Made by a program: the position numbers and the translations under genes
Part shown: positions 21,589-35,472 of the stretch, piece after piece
How the letters are laid out: the number at the start of each line of letters is the position of its first letter
Position numbering within the stretch: position 1 is the first letter of the stretch
From: Pyronema omphalodes
Lineage: Eukaryota > Ascomycota > Pezizomycetes > Pezizales > Pyronemataceae
DNA length: 64,000 bases
Direction: 5' to 3'
Assembly: GCA_024516155.1 (NCBI GenBank)
Contig: JAJJXM010000019.1
Coordinates: forward strand, 1-64,000
The notes under the pieces: generated by a model
Database searches by the model: none
The model's input: only the letters and a program-made list of their open reading frames with translations
What the model was told of the DNA's origin: nothing

Positions 21589-22330
21589 GATGACTGTTGA
21601 CTTGCTATGAAAACTGATTTCGAAGTGCTTGGCTTTAAAGTAAGAAAATCTAGCGCTTTTATACCCTTTTCACAAACGTCACACATAGTAGTTATTATAA
21701 CTATTGTATAAGGTCCCATATTATTACAGTACATTCCGTATATTATTATAGTGAGTAGGTAATAATACGTCTATGGATAGATATACATCCTCATATCCCA
21801 AATCCTGAAGAACTTCAGGCGAAAGAGCATTGGATTTCGGATTCATGCATTAAGGTATGAATATAAGCAAATTGGGTACTTACTGGGTTAGGAGTTCATA
21901 CGGTTTTGTGCAGCGGTTCATCAAGGATTGACATATATATCATTAATGTAGACGCGCTTTGAGTGGTGCCAATTACTCATGCATAGAGCAGAGCCGGTCA
22001 TTTTGCTCGGATGGTGCATGAAGTATGGCACAGCAATATCACTCTGACATAGTAATAGAACATTAACAACTACAGAGGTTTCCTGAGCAAAATTGGAGAT
22101 TCAACTGCCCTGTGATGGCCAATTTTAACCATAATCATTGGAAAATATTTCGTGCTTTATAGAAGGCAGTTATCTTGGCATCATTTTAAGCTATACAATG
22201 AGACTGAAGTTGGGCGCAGTAATACAGCAGAGCGCCGGACTAACCCATATACCCGAGTACAACATGTGGGTTGGTACCCTCTGCTTATGTGAATAGGGAT
22301 CAAATGCAAGTTGATGTCATCATAGTATAA
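21589..22330 (-). repeat. 5' flank of cystine-knot gene 3, diverged duplicate of 15759-16235
   Basis: Colinear with the flank of copy 2 (see that entry), but longer by insertions. Boundaries approximate. Confidence 0.6.
21658..21663 (-). promoter_or_regulatory. TATA box of cystine-knot gene 3
   Basis: TATAAA on the minus strand, 75 nt before the ATG, in GGTATAAAAGCGC. Together with the shared CAGTTTTCATAGCAAGTCAA leader just before the ATG, it shows the promoter was duplicated with the gene. Confidence 0.7.
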
Positions 22331-24154
22331 TTAGTCTGTAATGCTTGCAATAGCCAACATTCCATAATTGATAGGATTGCCGAGTTTCTTATGGCGCCAG
22401 ATCCGGGTTTCCTCAATCGATATTCCTATGTTTCTTCGTTTCCATTTCTAGTAACGTTTCCTCTCACCATGATTCTTACATTCTGTCGCCAATACCGCGC
22501 CACTGGATGTTCTTATGAAAATTGATTATCCCAAGTGATACCCCGATTTCTAAATATATCAACCCTTATGGAAATTGTTCAGCTACTGCAAAATGGCAAA
22601 ACTTCTGGAAGTGGCATGGCATAAAAACAGCTGATGATCGAAAACACGACAATATCTCTGGATAGCTCACACGTATATCCTCCCACCCCGAATACTAACC
22701 GTATACAGTTTCTGGAGTAACCTCAATTCCCTAGCCCACGGCGCTCAACTGCGGCATTCTCGACAAACAGCATGACCATGTCGGATCTTGCTGACAGTAA
22801 GGAGCCTTTGGACACCGTGACCAGACACACTTGTAACAATATCTAGACTGTATGAAGTGAATACAGCATGAATTTGAAGATAATTGCTCGCACGAAAATT
22901 GAGCCTGTCATCCCTAGACTATAAGAAAGATAAATAGAGAAGAAAGAGATTCCGAGGACGTCTGACCCAGGCCAAGAATATACGAATTTAGATGGAACTA
23001 TGCTTAATAAGTAAACTTGAGGCCTTCGAACTAGTCTTCCTGACTGATGAACAATGGAATATTTGTGAGGATAGCTTTAGCATTACGTCTGCAGTTCTAT
23101 ATTGTGTCGCCGCTTAAGACAGTCCGTGTGGGGAAGTGGATTGATAAGTCCAAGGGGAGCCGTAGAGCGAGTGCGGATAAGGAATCGAGTTAGGGATATA
23201 GATGACTCGGATACATAGTTTGGAGTGAGGATAGAGGTGAGCGTCATGATATCTCACTTACATTCCCCGATCAGGTAATTTCTCCTGAAGTTGAAATAAA
23301 TCTATCTATTCAAAAACTAGGACAAAACATGGGATATTACGCTACTCTGGGTTAGGATAGTCTATGGTGCTTCTGCTTGTGCATGAATTAGCTAAGTATA
23401 TCTGCCAGGGCCAGATACAAGCGGCGGTTTTGGCTTGGAGCCTCTGTTAAACTAGAAGGTTATCATGATGGCAGTAACTGTTATATTATAATTAATAATA
23501 TAATAAGAATATATATTCTTGACCTTAATCAGTGATTGGCGTTTTTCAACTACTGTTCTTTGAAAAGTGGATTGGGTTATAACTTGAGTGTTATGGGAAG
23601 TGGTGTGTTAATAGCCACCTGTGTTTCTTGATGCAAAAAGAGAAAGACTGTATTAGAGAAGTTGATTTTCCTTGTAGATTTATTCGGTTGCCATTTCTTT
23701 GACCAGATTCTTTGTTGATAGTCGATGACGAGATTTCTGTCAGTGTTTTACCCTGCCACGGACTGTGTCTACTCTGCCATCGAATTATAGTGCGCTAACT
23801 GTCTTGCCTAGTATCGAAATAATCGACTGGCTCCTCATATTTACAACATTTTTTCGATCATCCAATTTTAAACACAAATCTCCCTTAGGTTTTTGCATCT
23901 ACTGTTTAAGGAATCCAGCGTTGAATCTTTTTCATTGATCCAGCTGATTATTGGTTAATTTTGTTATTCATGTAAGCCCCTAGATTCTCGGCTTGACTCT
24001 CATACCTACCGCCTTTCTAAAGGAGAATGTCAATGCAAATGAAAACGACAACGCAACTAGTCAAAAATATTGAAGCGATAGCAAAAACAAGGAAAGGGGC
24101 CTGAGTTTACGGAATAAATATAAAATGTAAGTAATGAAGGCACCACAAAGGAAG

Positions 24155-24292
24155 ATGAGATAGAAAGAGATCCAAAAGAGAATGGTGATATACGTAGTAG
24201 GACGCTGGTGAAAGAGATAAGTAATGAGATAGAAAGAGATCCAAAAGAGAATGGTGATATACGTAGTAGGACGCTGGTGAAAGAGATAAGTA
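24155..24292. repeat. 69-bp perfect tandem duplication
   Basis: Two adjacent units (24155-24223, 24224-24292) that appear identical apart from the very edges. The lack of divergence indicates a recent event in otherwise decayed DNA. Confidence 0.9.
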
Positions 24293-27200
24293 ATGAGATA
24301 GTGCTGGATGAAAAGGGTGTAAGATGAGGCGGACATTGTAAAGTTGATATGAAGCCCCTCCCGTGGGACCCGAGAAACCAAATATCTAGTACCACGAAAG
24401 CTTGTAAAAGAATATGTAAAAGTGGATCGAATCATGGGTTGGCATATGTAAAGAAGGAGACACACTTTATTTCTTAGCGCTGGGGATAGCAATGGATAAA
24501 ATCAGTACATAAGGAATGAAAAACCCAGCTTGGCATACTAAATGTCATTTCTACTATTTGCAAATCACCATTCTTGCAAGAATAGATGTTCGAGGATGCA
24601 AATTGATAATTGACGTACAAATTAGCCTTTGAAGCATGGAATAAATGCATTTTTATGGGAATTCTTCGGAAATATTGCTGGGGTTGGTTATTACAATGAC
24701 AGCGTTAGTAATATACCACAATTCCTACTACTTCGGAAGATGTCTTTTCAACGGGTATAGCCCTACCCCGAGGACGACCTGAACCCCTCACATTGAGATC
24801 CGCAACATCGCTTCTTGTACGCTAACTTTCACATGCGTAATCTCAACTCTTTTCCCCAACTCTATGTTTTGCCGATAGATTCAGAGTGATGTTTCATGAA
24901 CTCCTTTGTATGCACACGATGGTACAACGCTGTTTAACGGGCAGAATGCATAAAGGAAACTGATACGTTTCAGAATAGATTACAACACCATTTAAACTCA
25001 ACAACATCGGGGATTTCACAGTTACTGAATCAAAGTTGTATCTGACTCTGAATTCGGTTACAAAAACTCTATCGCGGCAGGAAGTTGGCGCTGAGTGTAA
25101 AAACTCGAGACTGCTTTCGAAGCGAAGTATGGTGAAGGTTTGTGGCTTGTTAAATGATTTATGACCTAGAGGAAATGAAAGTTGCTGCACGCGACGACAC
25201 TATATCTCAGGCAGAAATTTCGAAATTGATGATTGTTAATTGCTTTAACAGAGCCGCAACCGGAGCTATTTACATTATACCGGCTCTAGATGAAAAGGAT
25301 TACTAATCTTTGCGCATGTACCAATGTGAACATCATGCGTTTCTGTTTCGAAACGAGTGAAAAACATCGCTGAATCAGACCTCTGGTTTTTGTTTCGTCA
25401 CATCGCGGAAAACTGCATCGTCGCGGAACACGGGTCCTTAAATCAGAAATTTCCCCCGTTGTGCAGCGCCGTAACATGGGGGATATGAAAAGGAGCCGCT
25501 AGGGTATCTATCGGCTATCCGCAGATTTTGGTATCACATGAGCCAAATATGGTGATTGTTTTACAGCTTTGTAGGCGAGTTGCCGAAACCTTCCGTGGTG
25601 ACTTGTCCTCATCACCTTTTGTGATATAACTGAGATACTCGGCAGAGTTAGATCCCTATCCATGTATCTTATGTACCGTAGGATCATACTTTTAATTCGA
25701 ATATAACACTTAACGGCACAGATGATAAAAATATTTGTATTCTTTGGGAGTTTTGTTATTCATCAACGGATATGAACCCGTTTTGTGTCATCTGCAGAGA
25801 ACTTCCAGTCTTGTCGATCCCGAGTACTGAGTGCAGAATCCACGGATCCAGTAACCAAGGCAATTAGTCTCAATCGAGATACTGCAGGTACCGATGCGAT
25901 CATCTGCATCTGCATTTTTAAACCGCCAAAATCGATTTTAGGTAATCTTACCCACACAGACCTTATACGATGGTACATAGAACTTAACTTTTATGCTTTA
26001 CCCTAATTCTCGTATCGTTGCTACTTGCTAGATATGGTGATATAGGATTTATGCAGTGTGCACTGATCCCTTCAAGCACAAAGCGCTCGCTAGATATGCC
26101 CAGAAGATGTCAAAACTCCCCTCCGCACCGCCTGTGTGCATACTTAGGACGGTTCTGCACAGAAGTGGTTAACAGAAAAAAAAAGGTTAAATCCTCATCG
26201 GTTGGGATTAACCCTTGATTACATAGTAGAACACTGCATACAGATTGTGTAATATTGGTTGAACCAATGAACATATTACATTCGATGCATCGGAGCACGC
26301 CTAATATCGATAAACTACATTGCTTACTGTATAGAACCTATGCGACCATGGTATGTATGTGGATGTTCAGGAATCAAAACCAACTTGATGAATTCCGGGT
26401 CAAACTTGCATACATACCGCTCAGACCCCGCGAAGTGAAAATATAAAGATAAATCACAGTCACACTGTATTCATATCTTTATATGTAATAATATTTCAGT
26501 ATGCATCAAAACCCGACGATCGAAATATACTGCGGCGTATATACATACATGTGCATGCATATTAACCCAACCAAGGCATATTAACACCCATCGAATACTA
26601 AAGGCAGCGAGCTTACCAAGTGATAACAAATACCCGAATCACTTCAAATTCAGGAGTAAAGGGGGCTTCATACTAATACTAAATCATTTAAAGATAATAA
26701 AACCCTCCTGGAAAAGAAAGACAACACTTGCACAAACCAAAATATGATTCTCAAAATGCATGCAAAAGGTTCTCAGTATACGCCTCACGAAAGCATAATT
26801 GACTCCCAAAGTCCAAAATGCAAATTTTAGGTCAACTCGATATTAAAGGCAGAAATAGTTGCCCTAGTGAGTGAACTTAGGAGTCGAGTATACAGCAACT
26901 AATATTTCACCATTTCACCATCGATCGAACACTTTAATTGAAGCGAGGTATCCGTCGCGTAAAATATTTTTATCATATCTATATCGATCATTTGTAAACT
27001 CATAATCCATAATCTAAAAATCCAAAAATAACTACAGCCATTAACCGAGTTAGCGCCTCAGAGTCACCAATGACGTGTAAAATACCGATGAAAATTAAAC
27101 CAAGATCAGATCTGGCTATGTATCGGGTTATCGCTAGCTAGAGTTAGTAACTTAGCGGTTACAGCGTAATTCTTTTAAGCGCGCCGCTATTTCTAGGGCT

Positions 27201-29439
27201 GACAATTTGGCGGCGCAACGCGGCCCTCTCGAGAAGTTCGAGGCCTTCAACGTTTACTCTCCTCCATGACTCTCCTGGGTATCCTCAAACACCCTGCCTC
27301 TCCCTCCCTCCCACCTCCCCTCTCCCTTCCGTCATCCAATCATGCAATCAGAATTTCAGGATTTGATAATGATAATACTCAAGATTACATTTGAAATACA
27401 GACGTATGGTGCACCATAGAGAAACAGAATTTACTTTTATACGCCATCTTTTAATTCCAGAGCCGCTAGTTATGTACGACAGTGGCGTTCACACATCACG
27501 GTTATCGGATCGGATGTAACCGACGGACCTCGTGCCCACCGGTGGTGGTGGCGCTTCTAGAGCAGTATGGTGCCATAGTTGATGAACCTGCATGGATGTA
27601 AAGCCTGCATATGGTGCCATACCGAAAAAGATCCGCCGGGAACCATGGGCGGAAATATGTATGTTTAAGGAAAAGAAATAAGCGCGGTGGTTATTGGTTG
27701 ATAGATCGACGGTTGGTGGATCTTTGGTTGGACCTTTGCCTGGGTCTTGGATTGGGTCTTTGACTGGGTCTTCGAAAAATGTTTCTGGTGTTCTTTTACA
27801 TGGAATATCCAGCCTTGTAAATCTTATCACGTTTTTGTAAGAGAGATATACCGTATTGATATTGATAAAGGGTCTATTAACAGAAGATCTATGGCTATAG
27901 ATATACAATCTACAGCCTATCATTGATACCCCAACGTGATGATCATATCGCTTGCCATATATAACCCTCCCAGTAATAACAACCTTTACGGCAAGGTATG
28001 ATATTCAATCACACGCCGCTGTCTTGACTTTAGATAATATCAGTTGTACAAGCATGACAGATAAAAATCATTCAAACGGGAAGGGCAGCACGGAAATCTC
28101 ATAGATACCATATCTACCTAATAATACTAGCCGTATCAAATTTATAGATTGATTCATGAACTTTCCCAGCCGTATGGCTATAACGTGCGCTATGTCAGAA
28201 GCATGCTACGAGCCATCTTAACTTCCAGTCATAATAATTTCTTAAAATGACATTGATTCCAGCTGCGGAACTGTAGGTTTCGTTGCTTCTTCATCATGAT
28301 CATCATTAAATTCAAAACACCAAAATCCAAAAATTTACCAAAACTTCAGCCTTGGATATCAACTTCCCTCTCTACCTCTTATCACTTGATTTTGACGGTT
28401 AGCTGGTGACTAGAAGTGTTGAAGATACAAAAGATTTGTGTCGGAGGTATTTGTAGGTATATAAGGGCATATAAGGGCATATAAAGGTATCTCAAGAACC
28501 CGAGGGGCCGGAGGAGCCCTGGGAGCCCTGGGAGCCCGAGGGCATAGAAAATTAGTTATCTAGATGAGCCGTATCTGGGATCAATACAGAATTCCCAACT
28601 CAAGATATCGCGAGTGCCATCATCCAACACCGGGGCTAGTATCTATCACTAAGTTAAATCCAACAAGCAAGGTAATTCGGTAATTTAATAATTTCTCACG
28701 TGTCCACCAATCTCCAGGTGGGGGGTCGCTAGATCTACCGGCAGAGCATTCTACCGGTCATTCTTATAACGTTTCCAAGTTTCCAAGAGCCATAATGCAA
28801 TAACAAAATCCATTCTAGTCTTCCTTCAAATCATGCCTTTTGGTTCCTCTTTTGTTTCTTTTTTGTTTCATTGATGTTGAATCGGAGATTGTATATGTTT
28901 TGTATGATGATTTTTACGGCAATTTCCACTGTTTCAATGTTTCAATGTTTTAGTGTCTTGATTTCTTCATGTCACACAAAGCTAAGTAATCAGCCCATAG
29001 TTCGACTAAGCTTATTGTATATCGGTTACATAGTTGAATATTGCGAACTGCATATGTGTTATAAGCTCCCGGTTACATAAGTGCATAGTGCACAGTGTAT
29101 AAGTGCAGTTATGGCAACCGTGGGCATCATAGGAATCATAGGAATCATGGTAATCGTGAGCATTCAAACAAAATGGATAGAGTCTTCATATGTATTTACA
29201 GCACCAAGAAATTGAAAAACAGACACAAACTGGGAATATAAGCATCACAAATTCAACCATCATTTCCCATCCTCGAAGAAAAATTGATACTCACACATAA
29301 TACTCTACGATACAACACTCAATTGCTCAATTTCTCAATCTCATAATTTCCGCTAAGCGCCCAAAATCTCAAATCTCAAATCTCAAATCTCAAATCTCAC
29401 TATTTAATAATTTAACATGTTAAACGAGCTGTCATCAAT

Positions 29440-29580
29440 GTATCACTTCCCTTTGCCTTTTCCTAATTGTCCTTTACCCTTTCACTTGACTTTGCCTTGC
29501 CCTTTCCACTTACCTTTGCCCTTTCCACTTGCCTTTCCCTTGCCCTCTTCTTTACCCTTTCCATTTCCCTTACATGCAAC
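29440..29580. repeat. degenerate CTTTGCC/CTTTCCA pyrimidine tandem repeat
   Basis: Alternating CCTTTGCCTTTTCC-like units of 12-15 bp; the plus-strand ORF here is its translation. Confidence 0.7.
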
Positions 29581-30106
29581 ATGTATCCTTACATCCATCC
29601 ATCAGTAATACAGCGACTCTAAAACATGGCTCATAACACCCAACACCCAATATCTATTTCCAGTAACAAAAGCCGATGATCATCTCAATATTTATGTATG
29701 AACATAAACATCTAGAAAGACCTTAAGACGCATCACGTGAACGATTAATAAATATTGAAACGTGTTTTTCGTAGTACCTTATACCCAGTCTTATGATCTA
29801 CATATAGAAAAGAAGAAATATGTTTTTCTTCGCTTTGCTAAGATAGAGGCACAGACACACTGTAGACTTCAATATTCATCGCGTGATGAGAAATGTGGGA
29901 AACTACTGTATCTTGATATCTATCCATGAAGTCGTGATTGAGGATGGGGTTTTTTTTTCTGTTATCGTAAAATTGACTTGATATACGGTATATACTGCCT
30001 GCTGCCTGTTGCCTGCTGTATGGCTCTTGGTACCTGCTTCCTGCTTCCCGGGACCTGCAGAAGATGAAGAGACAAGGAGATGTAGTTTAACGAACGCCTT
30101 AACGTT

Positions 30107-30125
30107 CCCCCCCCCCCCCCCCCCC
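30107..30125. repeat. poly-C tract (19 C)
   Basis: Uninterrupted C run followed by TCTTTTGT. Confidence 0.9.
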
Positions 30126-31469
30126 TCTTTTGTACTCGTGGAGTCGTCGTAGATCTTAGGGATCTTCAAGATCTTAAGAATTACATGTGACATATCTGTA
30201 GGAAGGACGTAAAATCTATGCGGATTCGTCGGATTCGTTAGTTTCGTCAAAAAAAAAAGCATGCCATACCTACCTGTCAAAAATCATCGGCGGAATATGT
30301 ATCATCGGCAGAAAATCTTCTGCCAGGTTAATTACCCAGCAGATCGCAAATCCAGCAAATCGCAAATCGCAAATCCCCTACATACCATGTAAATCCTCCC
30401 AGCAAGCAAATCCTCTGACATAGGAATCCATCAGCAATCATCCAATCATCCAATCATCCATCCAATCATCCAGTAACCCATACATAGTAACCCATCTCGC
30501 ACCATAAAAATTTCACGATACACGACTGTACAGCATACCCAGCAATCAACCCCTGTCCCTGTAGTTTTAATATTATGATCGACATCAATGGTACCTTACT
30601 TATGTATACTGAGGCTTCGAGACCTTGGTGCCCACTATGCCCACTGCTCATTGCCGGCAACGTGTTTGGTTAGTTTTACTGTATGCCATAGGAAAATCTT
30701 GGTTTTTTGGTTTTTGGGTTTCTCTGGTGAGGGGAGGGGGGGGGGGAGTTTGTATGGTGATAGATGTTGAGATGGATGGATAATACAGTGCGGCTTTGAA
30801 AAGTTTGAAAAGTTTGAATAAGCTGCGATACTGGGATAGAATAGCCTTGATAGGTATAAGCTGCGATACAATAGGCTGAGATAAGTACAGGCTTGATAGG
30901 TATAGGCTGGAAATAAATAAGCTGCAATATGTACATAGAACAGGCTGAGATAGGCTGGAAAAGGCTAGGCTGGAAAAGACTAAGCTGGGATATGTATAGC
31001 CCGGGATAACTTGGTCTCATTTGTCTCATTTGCCTTATTTGTCTCATTTGTCTCATCTGTCATGCATGCATGTATGTATGGATGTATGTTGCACCATACA
31101 TATCTTCCATGCATATACCATACCATGCATACCTCCATGCGACGAAACAGCAAAGCAAAGACAGAGCAAAGCAAAAAAAAAAAAAAAAAAAATGGGTTCC
31201 TGACTAGAATGAAGGAAGGGCTTTCTGAGTTCGGGATTTAGGGCTTACGGGATTTAGGGCTTTCGTGTATTTGCAATTCGTTTTTTCGTCTTCCTCTGAT
31301 TCTGTTCGTTCTTCACATCGATCATCGATCATCTCTCATCGTAACGTTAAAAAGAAACGAAAAAAAGGACCTAAAATGGGCCACTACTTCGCCTGCTAGC
31401 CTGCCATGTAGTATGTACACCTCGGCTGTTTATCCGAAATCTCGAGCCGAATCTTAAGCCCAATCTCAG

Positions 31470-31592
31470 GACCAAGACCAAGACCAAGACCAAGACCAAT
31501 ACCAAGACCAAGACCAAGACCAAGACCAAGACCAAGACCAAGACCAAGACCAAGACCAAGACCAAGACCAAGACCAAGACCAAGACCAAGAT
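31470..31592. repeat. (GACCAA)n hexanucleotide microsatellite, ~20 units
   Basis: About 20 units of GACCAA with a single variant (AATACC). It gives LVLVLV and GLGLGL reading frames on the minus strand, which are not genes. Confidence 0.9.
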
Positions 31593-34186
31593 CCGGCACA
31601 CGAAAATCACAGAAATCACAGAAACTACAAAAATCATAAAAAAGCATCATAATCATAGATCATGTGACAACATATGAACGATTGAACAATGAACCATGGC
31701 CATTTATCTTTTTTTTTTTCTTTTGCTTCATGATTCTCTATTAAATAACCTCTCGGCTGTATAGGGTGGGTGTATGGTGTATGCTGTATGTATCTCAGCC
31801 TTGTATCGTGCACCATACCGGTAATAAGATGGCATAATAATTCTATGTATATCATCTTTTTAAGATTCCTACCTAAAGCCGGTACTGCTGCTGCTGCTGC
31901 TGCTGGTGATGGTGGTGGTGCTGGTGGTGATGGTTTAAATATATATCCGGACTCACAACAGCATGATAAAAACCCCGGCGCTCGGCTCCAACTTCTTCCG
32001 GATTACAGATGTATACACACCATAGCACGATGAAAAAAATATTTGAAGATATGGATAGCTATAGTTGGATGGTTGGATATCGTATCGATTCCCCATATGT
32101 AGGCTTTAAGGGTTCTGTGGATTTTATGGATTCGGGTTCGTGGTAGCTGGCGGGTGATGGGTGGTAGCTGGTGCTGGTGGTTGTTTTCTCGAATTCTTCG
32201 TTCCTCGTTCCCCGATTCTTCGTTCCCCAATTCTTCAGTTCTTCGTTCCCAAGACTCAGAGTCCCGACAACATAATCTCACAATCCCAATCCCAATCTCA
32301 ATCCCATCCCCAATCACAGTACACGACAGTACAGTAGACCTATAGTATGATTGGCTCTCTCTTATATCCCATAGACCCCTGGACCCATAGTAAACCTCAA
32401 ACCTCGAAAACCTCGAAACCTCAAACCCTGAAACCTTTAAACCTGAAACATCGCAACATCGCAAACCCCCGTCATCTCATCCCAATCCCAATCCACCATA
32501 TCTGCCCCAGTCCATGGTGCTGATTCGATTAAATCGGTTAAACCAATCAGCCGTATGTAGTCTAGTTGTCGCACCATTGAAATGTGATGCATACTCTGCA
32601 TAAACTATCGGGGGTGCATAAACTAACCTAATGAACTAAATCACCATACCATACCATACGTAGTGGAAACTATCGACTGTAAACGAGATTAGAAAGCGAG
32701 GATGAGGACGAGGGCGAGTGCTGGATTGGATAATGGATAATGGATGGTGATATGTATGATGCATATGATGAATACATACAGCAGCTTTTATATACATACA
32801 TACATATACACAGTCGAAGTTTTTCTTTTTCTTTTATCGGAGAAAACTTAGGCCTTATATATGGTGGATATGTAGATATGTAGATACAGCGATGTACGAT
32901 ACAGCAATACAGTAACTTCTGAGTACAGTATTTAGACGAGGGACGGCGGACGGTGGATGAGGATGAGGATGAGGAGGGTTAAATATGCGATATCAGAACT
33001 ATAACTATACTAACATCGAGATCCTTTAACCCTCTTCCTTTCGCTTGATGTCTTCTAAGCATCATCATCACAAGCATAATGTTTAATAAGCCGGACTCCG
33101 GGTGGGTGGGGGGAGAGGGGAAGGGGGAGGGGGATGCTGTATGTATGTATGGTACCTGCATTTCTTCCAAGAATCCAAGAATCCAAGCATTTTCATTTTC
33201 CTCCTCCTCCTCCATTCTCTTCTCCATTCTCTTCTCCATTGCTCATCCACCAGTCATCCAGTCATCCATCGATCAACCAGCAACCAGCAACACGCAACGT
33301 GCTCTCCATCCCCAGTCTCCAATCACCTCCAGGAACCCTAGTCTCCCTTTCACTTCTTTCACTTCTTTCACTACCTAAACTTCCGAAACAAAGGAAACAA
33401 GGACCAAAAGAAATCGAAACAAGGATAATGCTTGTCTGCTTGTCACAGCATCACAGCATTACAGCACCACCAATTACATCCTGTATGTCCCTGTTTCGTG
33501 ACCCACCAGGTACATGGTGGCAGAATTAGATAATTTGAACTCTCTGGCTACACTACGCTGGGCTTCTATAAGCTGGACTACGCCTCTACGCTTCACTACA
33601 CTACGTTTCGCTGGGCTGGGCTGCGCTTCACAACGCGAGTGAACGCAACCGAAACTGACACCGAAACTGATACCGATGACAGACAGCGAGGCTGCGAGGC
33701 TGCGTGGGTCCTATGTAGGAGGCAGAGAGGCAGGGAGGGAGAAATCCTGGCCAAAATCCTGGCCAAAAAAAAAGAAAAAAAAAAAAAAAAAACAGAAAAC
33801 GAGACAATTCAAAAGCACGCACGCAGGATAAAAGGACATGTATATGTATATAGCTGCTACTCGTGTACAGGCTACATAAAACAATTTAAAGCAATCTGCA
33901 AGTGCGCGAGTCCGCGGGAGGGGGGGTTACGGAAGAGGCTTTTTAAGGTCTCAGTGGGAGTTGTATGTACATGTATCGAAATATTTTCATGATGGTGATG
34001 ATGATGCTGGTGGTTGCTCTTTCGGTTGATTTGCATCAGCCCGATCTTAATCTTGATCTTGTGTGCATCAAAGTTTCTCGAATGTGAGGGAGGAGGGACA
34101 TGAAGGACAAACAAAGGAAAGGGGAATCGCATCTCTTTTTTTTGTAATCCCATCATTTACCACCGACTGCACCACCACCATCATCG

Positions 34187-34240
34187 CAATCATCGCAACC
34201 ACAACCACCACCACCACCACCACCACCACTACCACTACCC
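34187..34240. repeat. (ACC)n trinucleotide repeat
   Basis: ACC/ATC triplets, about 15 units; neighbouring ORFs are its translation. Confidence 0.85.
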
Positions 34241-35472
34241 CTTCCCAGGCACACACACGCGGCCCCAATTAAATCCATTAATCCCTGCATCTTATCTTCT
34301 TTGCGCGCTTCGCCTGCGATGAGAAAGTAGCAATTCTGATGGTTGCTGCTGATGCTGCTGCGCCATGAAACCTTACCATCGAGCTGTGCCTGTAGGTTTC
34401 TCTTCCCTTTTGCCTGTGCTTCCCTTGAGCTTCGTCGAGCTTTCGACGCGAATCATCTCCTCCATCACCTCCCCTCCCAGACATCTACAGAATACAGTAA
34501 CAGTCTTCTACCTTTGCACTTTCAACACACGCAACAACGCAAAAAAACCTTCTCGTCCTCTCACGGTTAAGCGCAGTTTCCTCCCCCCCCAGTCTCCGAT
34601 TTTCATTTCCCACATTTTTACCTGTGCGTCTGTACCTGTACCTGTGCCTGTGCCTGTGCCTTTTTCGCCTTTTTTCCCCGCCATTCCGCACCGACCGACT
34701 ACACTCTCACCTACGAGCTGCTCCTTCCTCATACATTATTACATATACCATATCCCCGCTAGCTAGCTACGAAATCTTGAAATCGCTCACGGTTCGGTAT
34801 GCATTTTGTCGCATCAGTTGGTCGTGTCTCATCTTCGCAGACTCAAAATGCCTTTCCTTGGAGGAAAAAAAGAACCACCCCCCTTTCACAATGTCACTAC
34901 GCATCACGAGGCTTCGCTAGGCTTTACACGACGCTCCCTGTGTTTCCTAGCGGTTCCCCTGCGCTTCTCGTTCCTTACCATCCTGCCCGGACATGCATCA
35001 CACCTTCCCGCTTCCCCACTGCTGTCAAGACTAGTGGCTGAGTCCGGCGCATCCACCTTATTCACACTCCGCAATCCTAGCGATTGTCCTCCTTCCCTCT
35101 TGCTCTTACCCTCCCACGTCCCCCCCTTCCTTTCAATCTTACCCCCCTTCCTCCGCCAATTCAGTTACTATGAACCGCTCTGATTGATTGCTGCTAACTA
35201 ACGCGCCCAACTCTTGTTGTCGACAACAGACCTACACTCTTTTTTCAGTCTTCCATTTTCTTGCCCGTGCAAGTCCACTCGTTTGAAGATATCAACAATC
35301 AGCCCGTCAATCCTGGCGTACCTAGGGAGCTCATAGTCAACAACCTCGGAGCGCCCTAAAAAAAATCAATAAAAATCAGTAACAGCGCGAAGTTACGTTC
35401 GCTCTGGTAATTGGGAGGAATTAAAAGGGGATCTTTGCGGTTGCTCGGTCCGCGGGCATCAACAAATCAACA

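Larger units (their letters stand above)
22331..35472. other. 13 kb gene desert of AT-rich, simple-repeat-rich DNA upstream of MSB2
   Basis: I find no ORF with gene-like composition over this long stretch on either strand. It contains a 69-bp tandem duplication, hexanucleotide and trinucleotide microsatellites, C- and A-homopolymers, and many ATACAT/GTATGT-type words. The last ~1 kb (34.3-35.47 kb) is pyrimidine-rich and probably includes the MSB2 promoter and a long 5' leader. Short coding exons of unrecognised genes could be missed. Confidence 0.5.

Noticed and set aside
31371..31656. LVLVLV / GLGLGL ORFs
   Set aside because: Translation of the GACCAA microsatellite.
34365..35183. Overlapping ORFs upstream of MSB2
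   Set aside because: Pyrimidine-rich leader DNA gives open frames on the plus strand in several phases; no domain or intron pattern.
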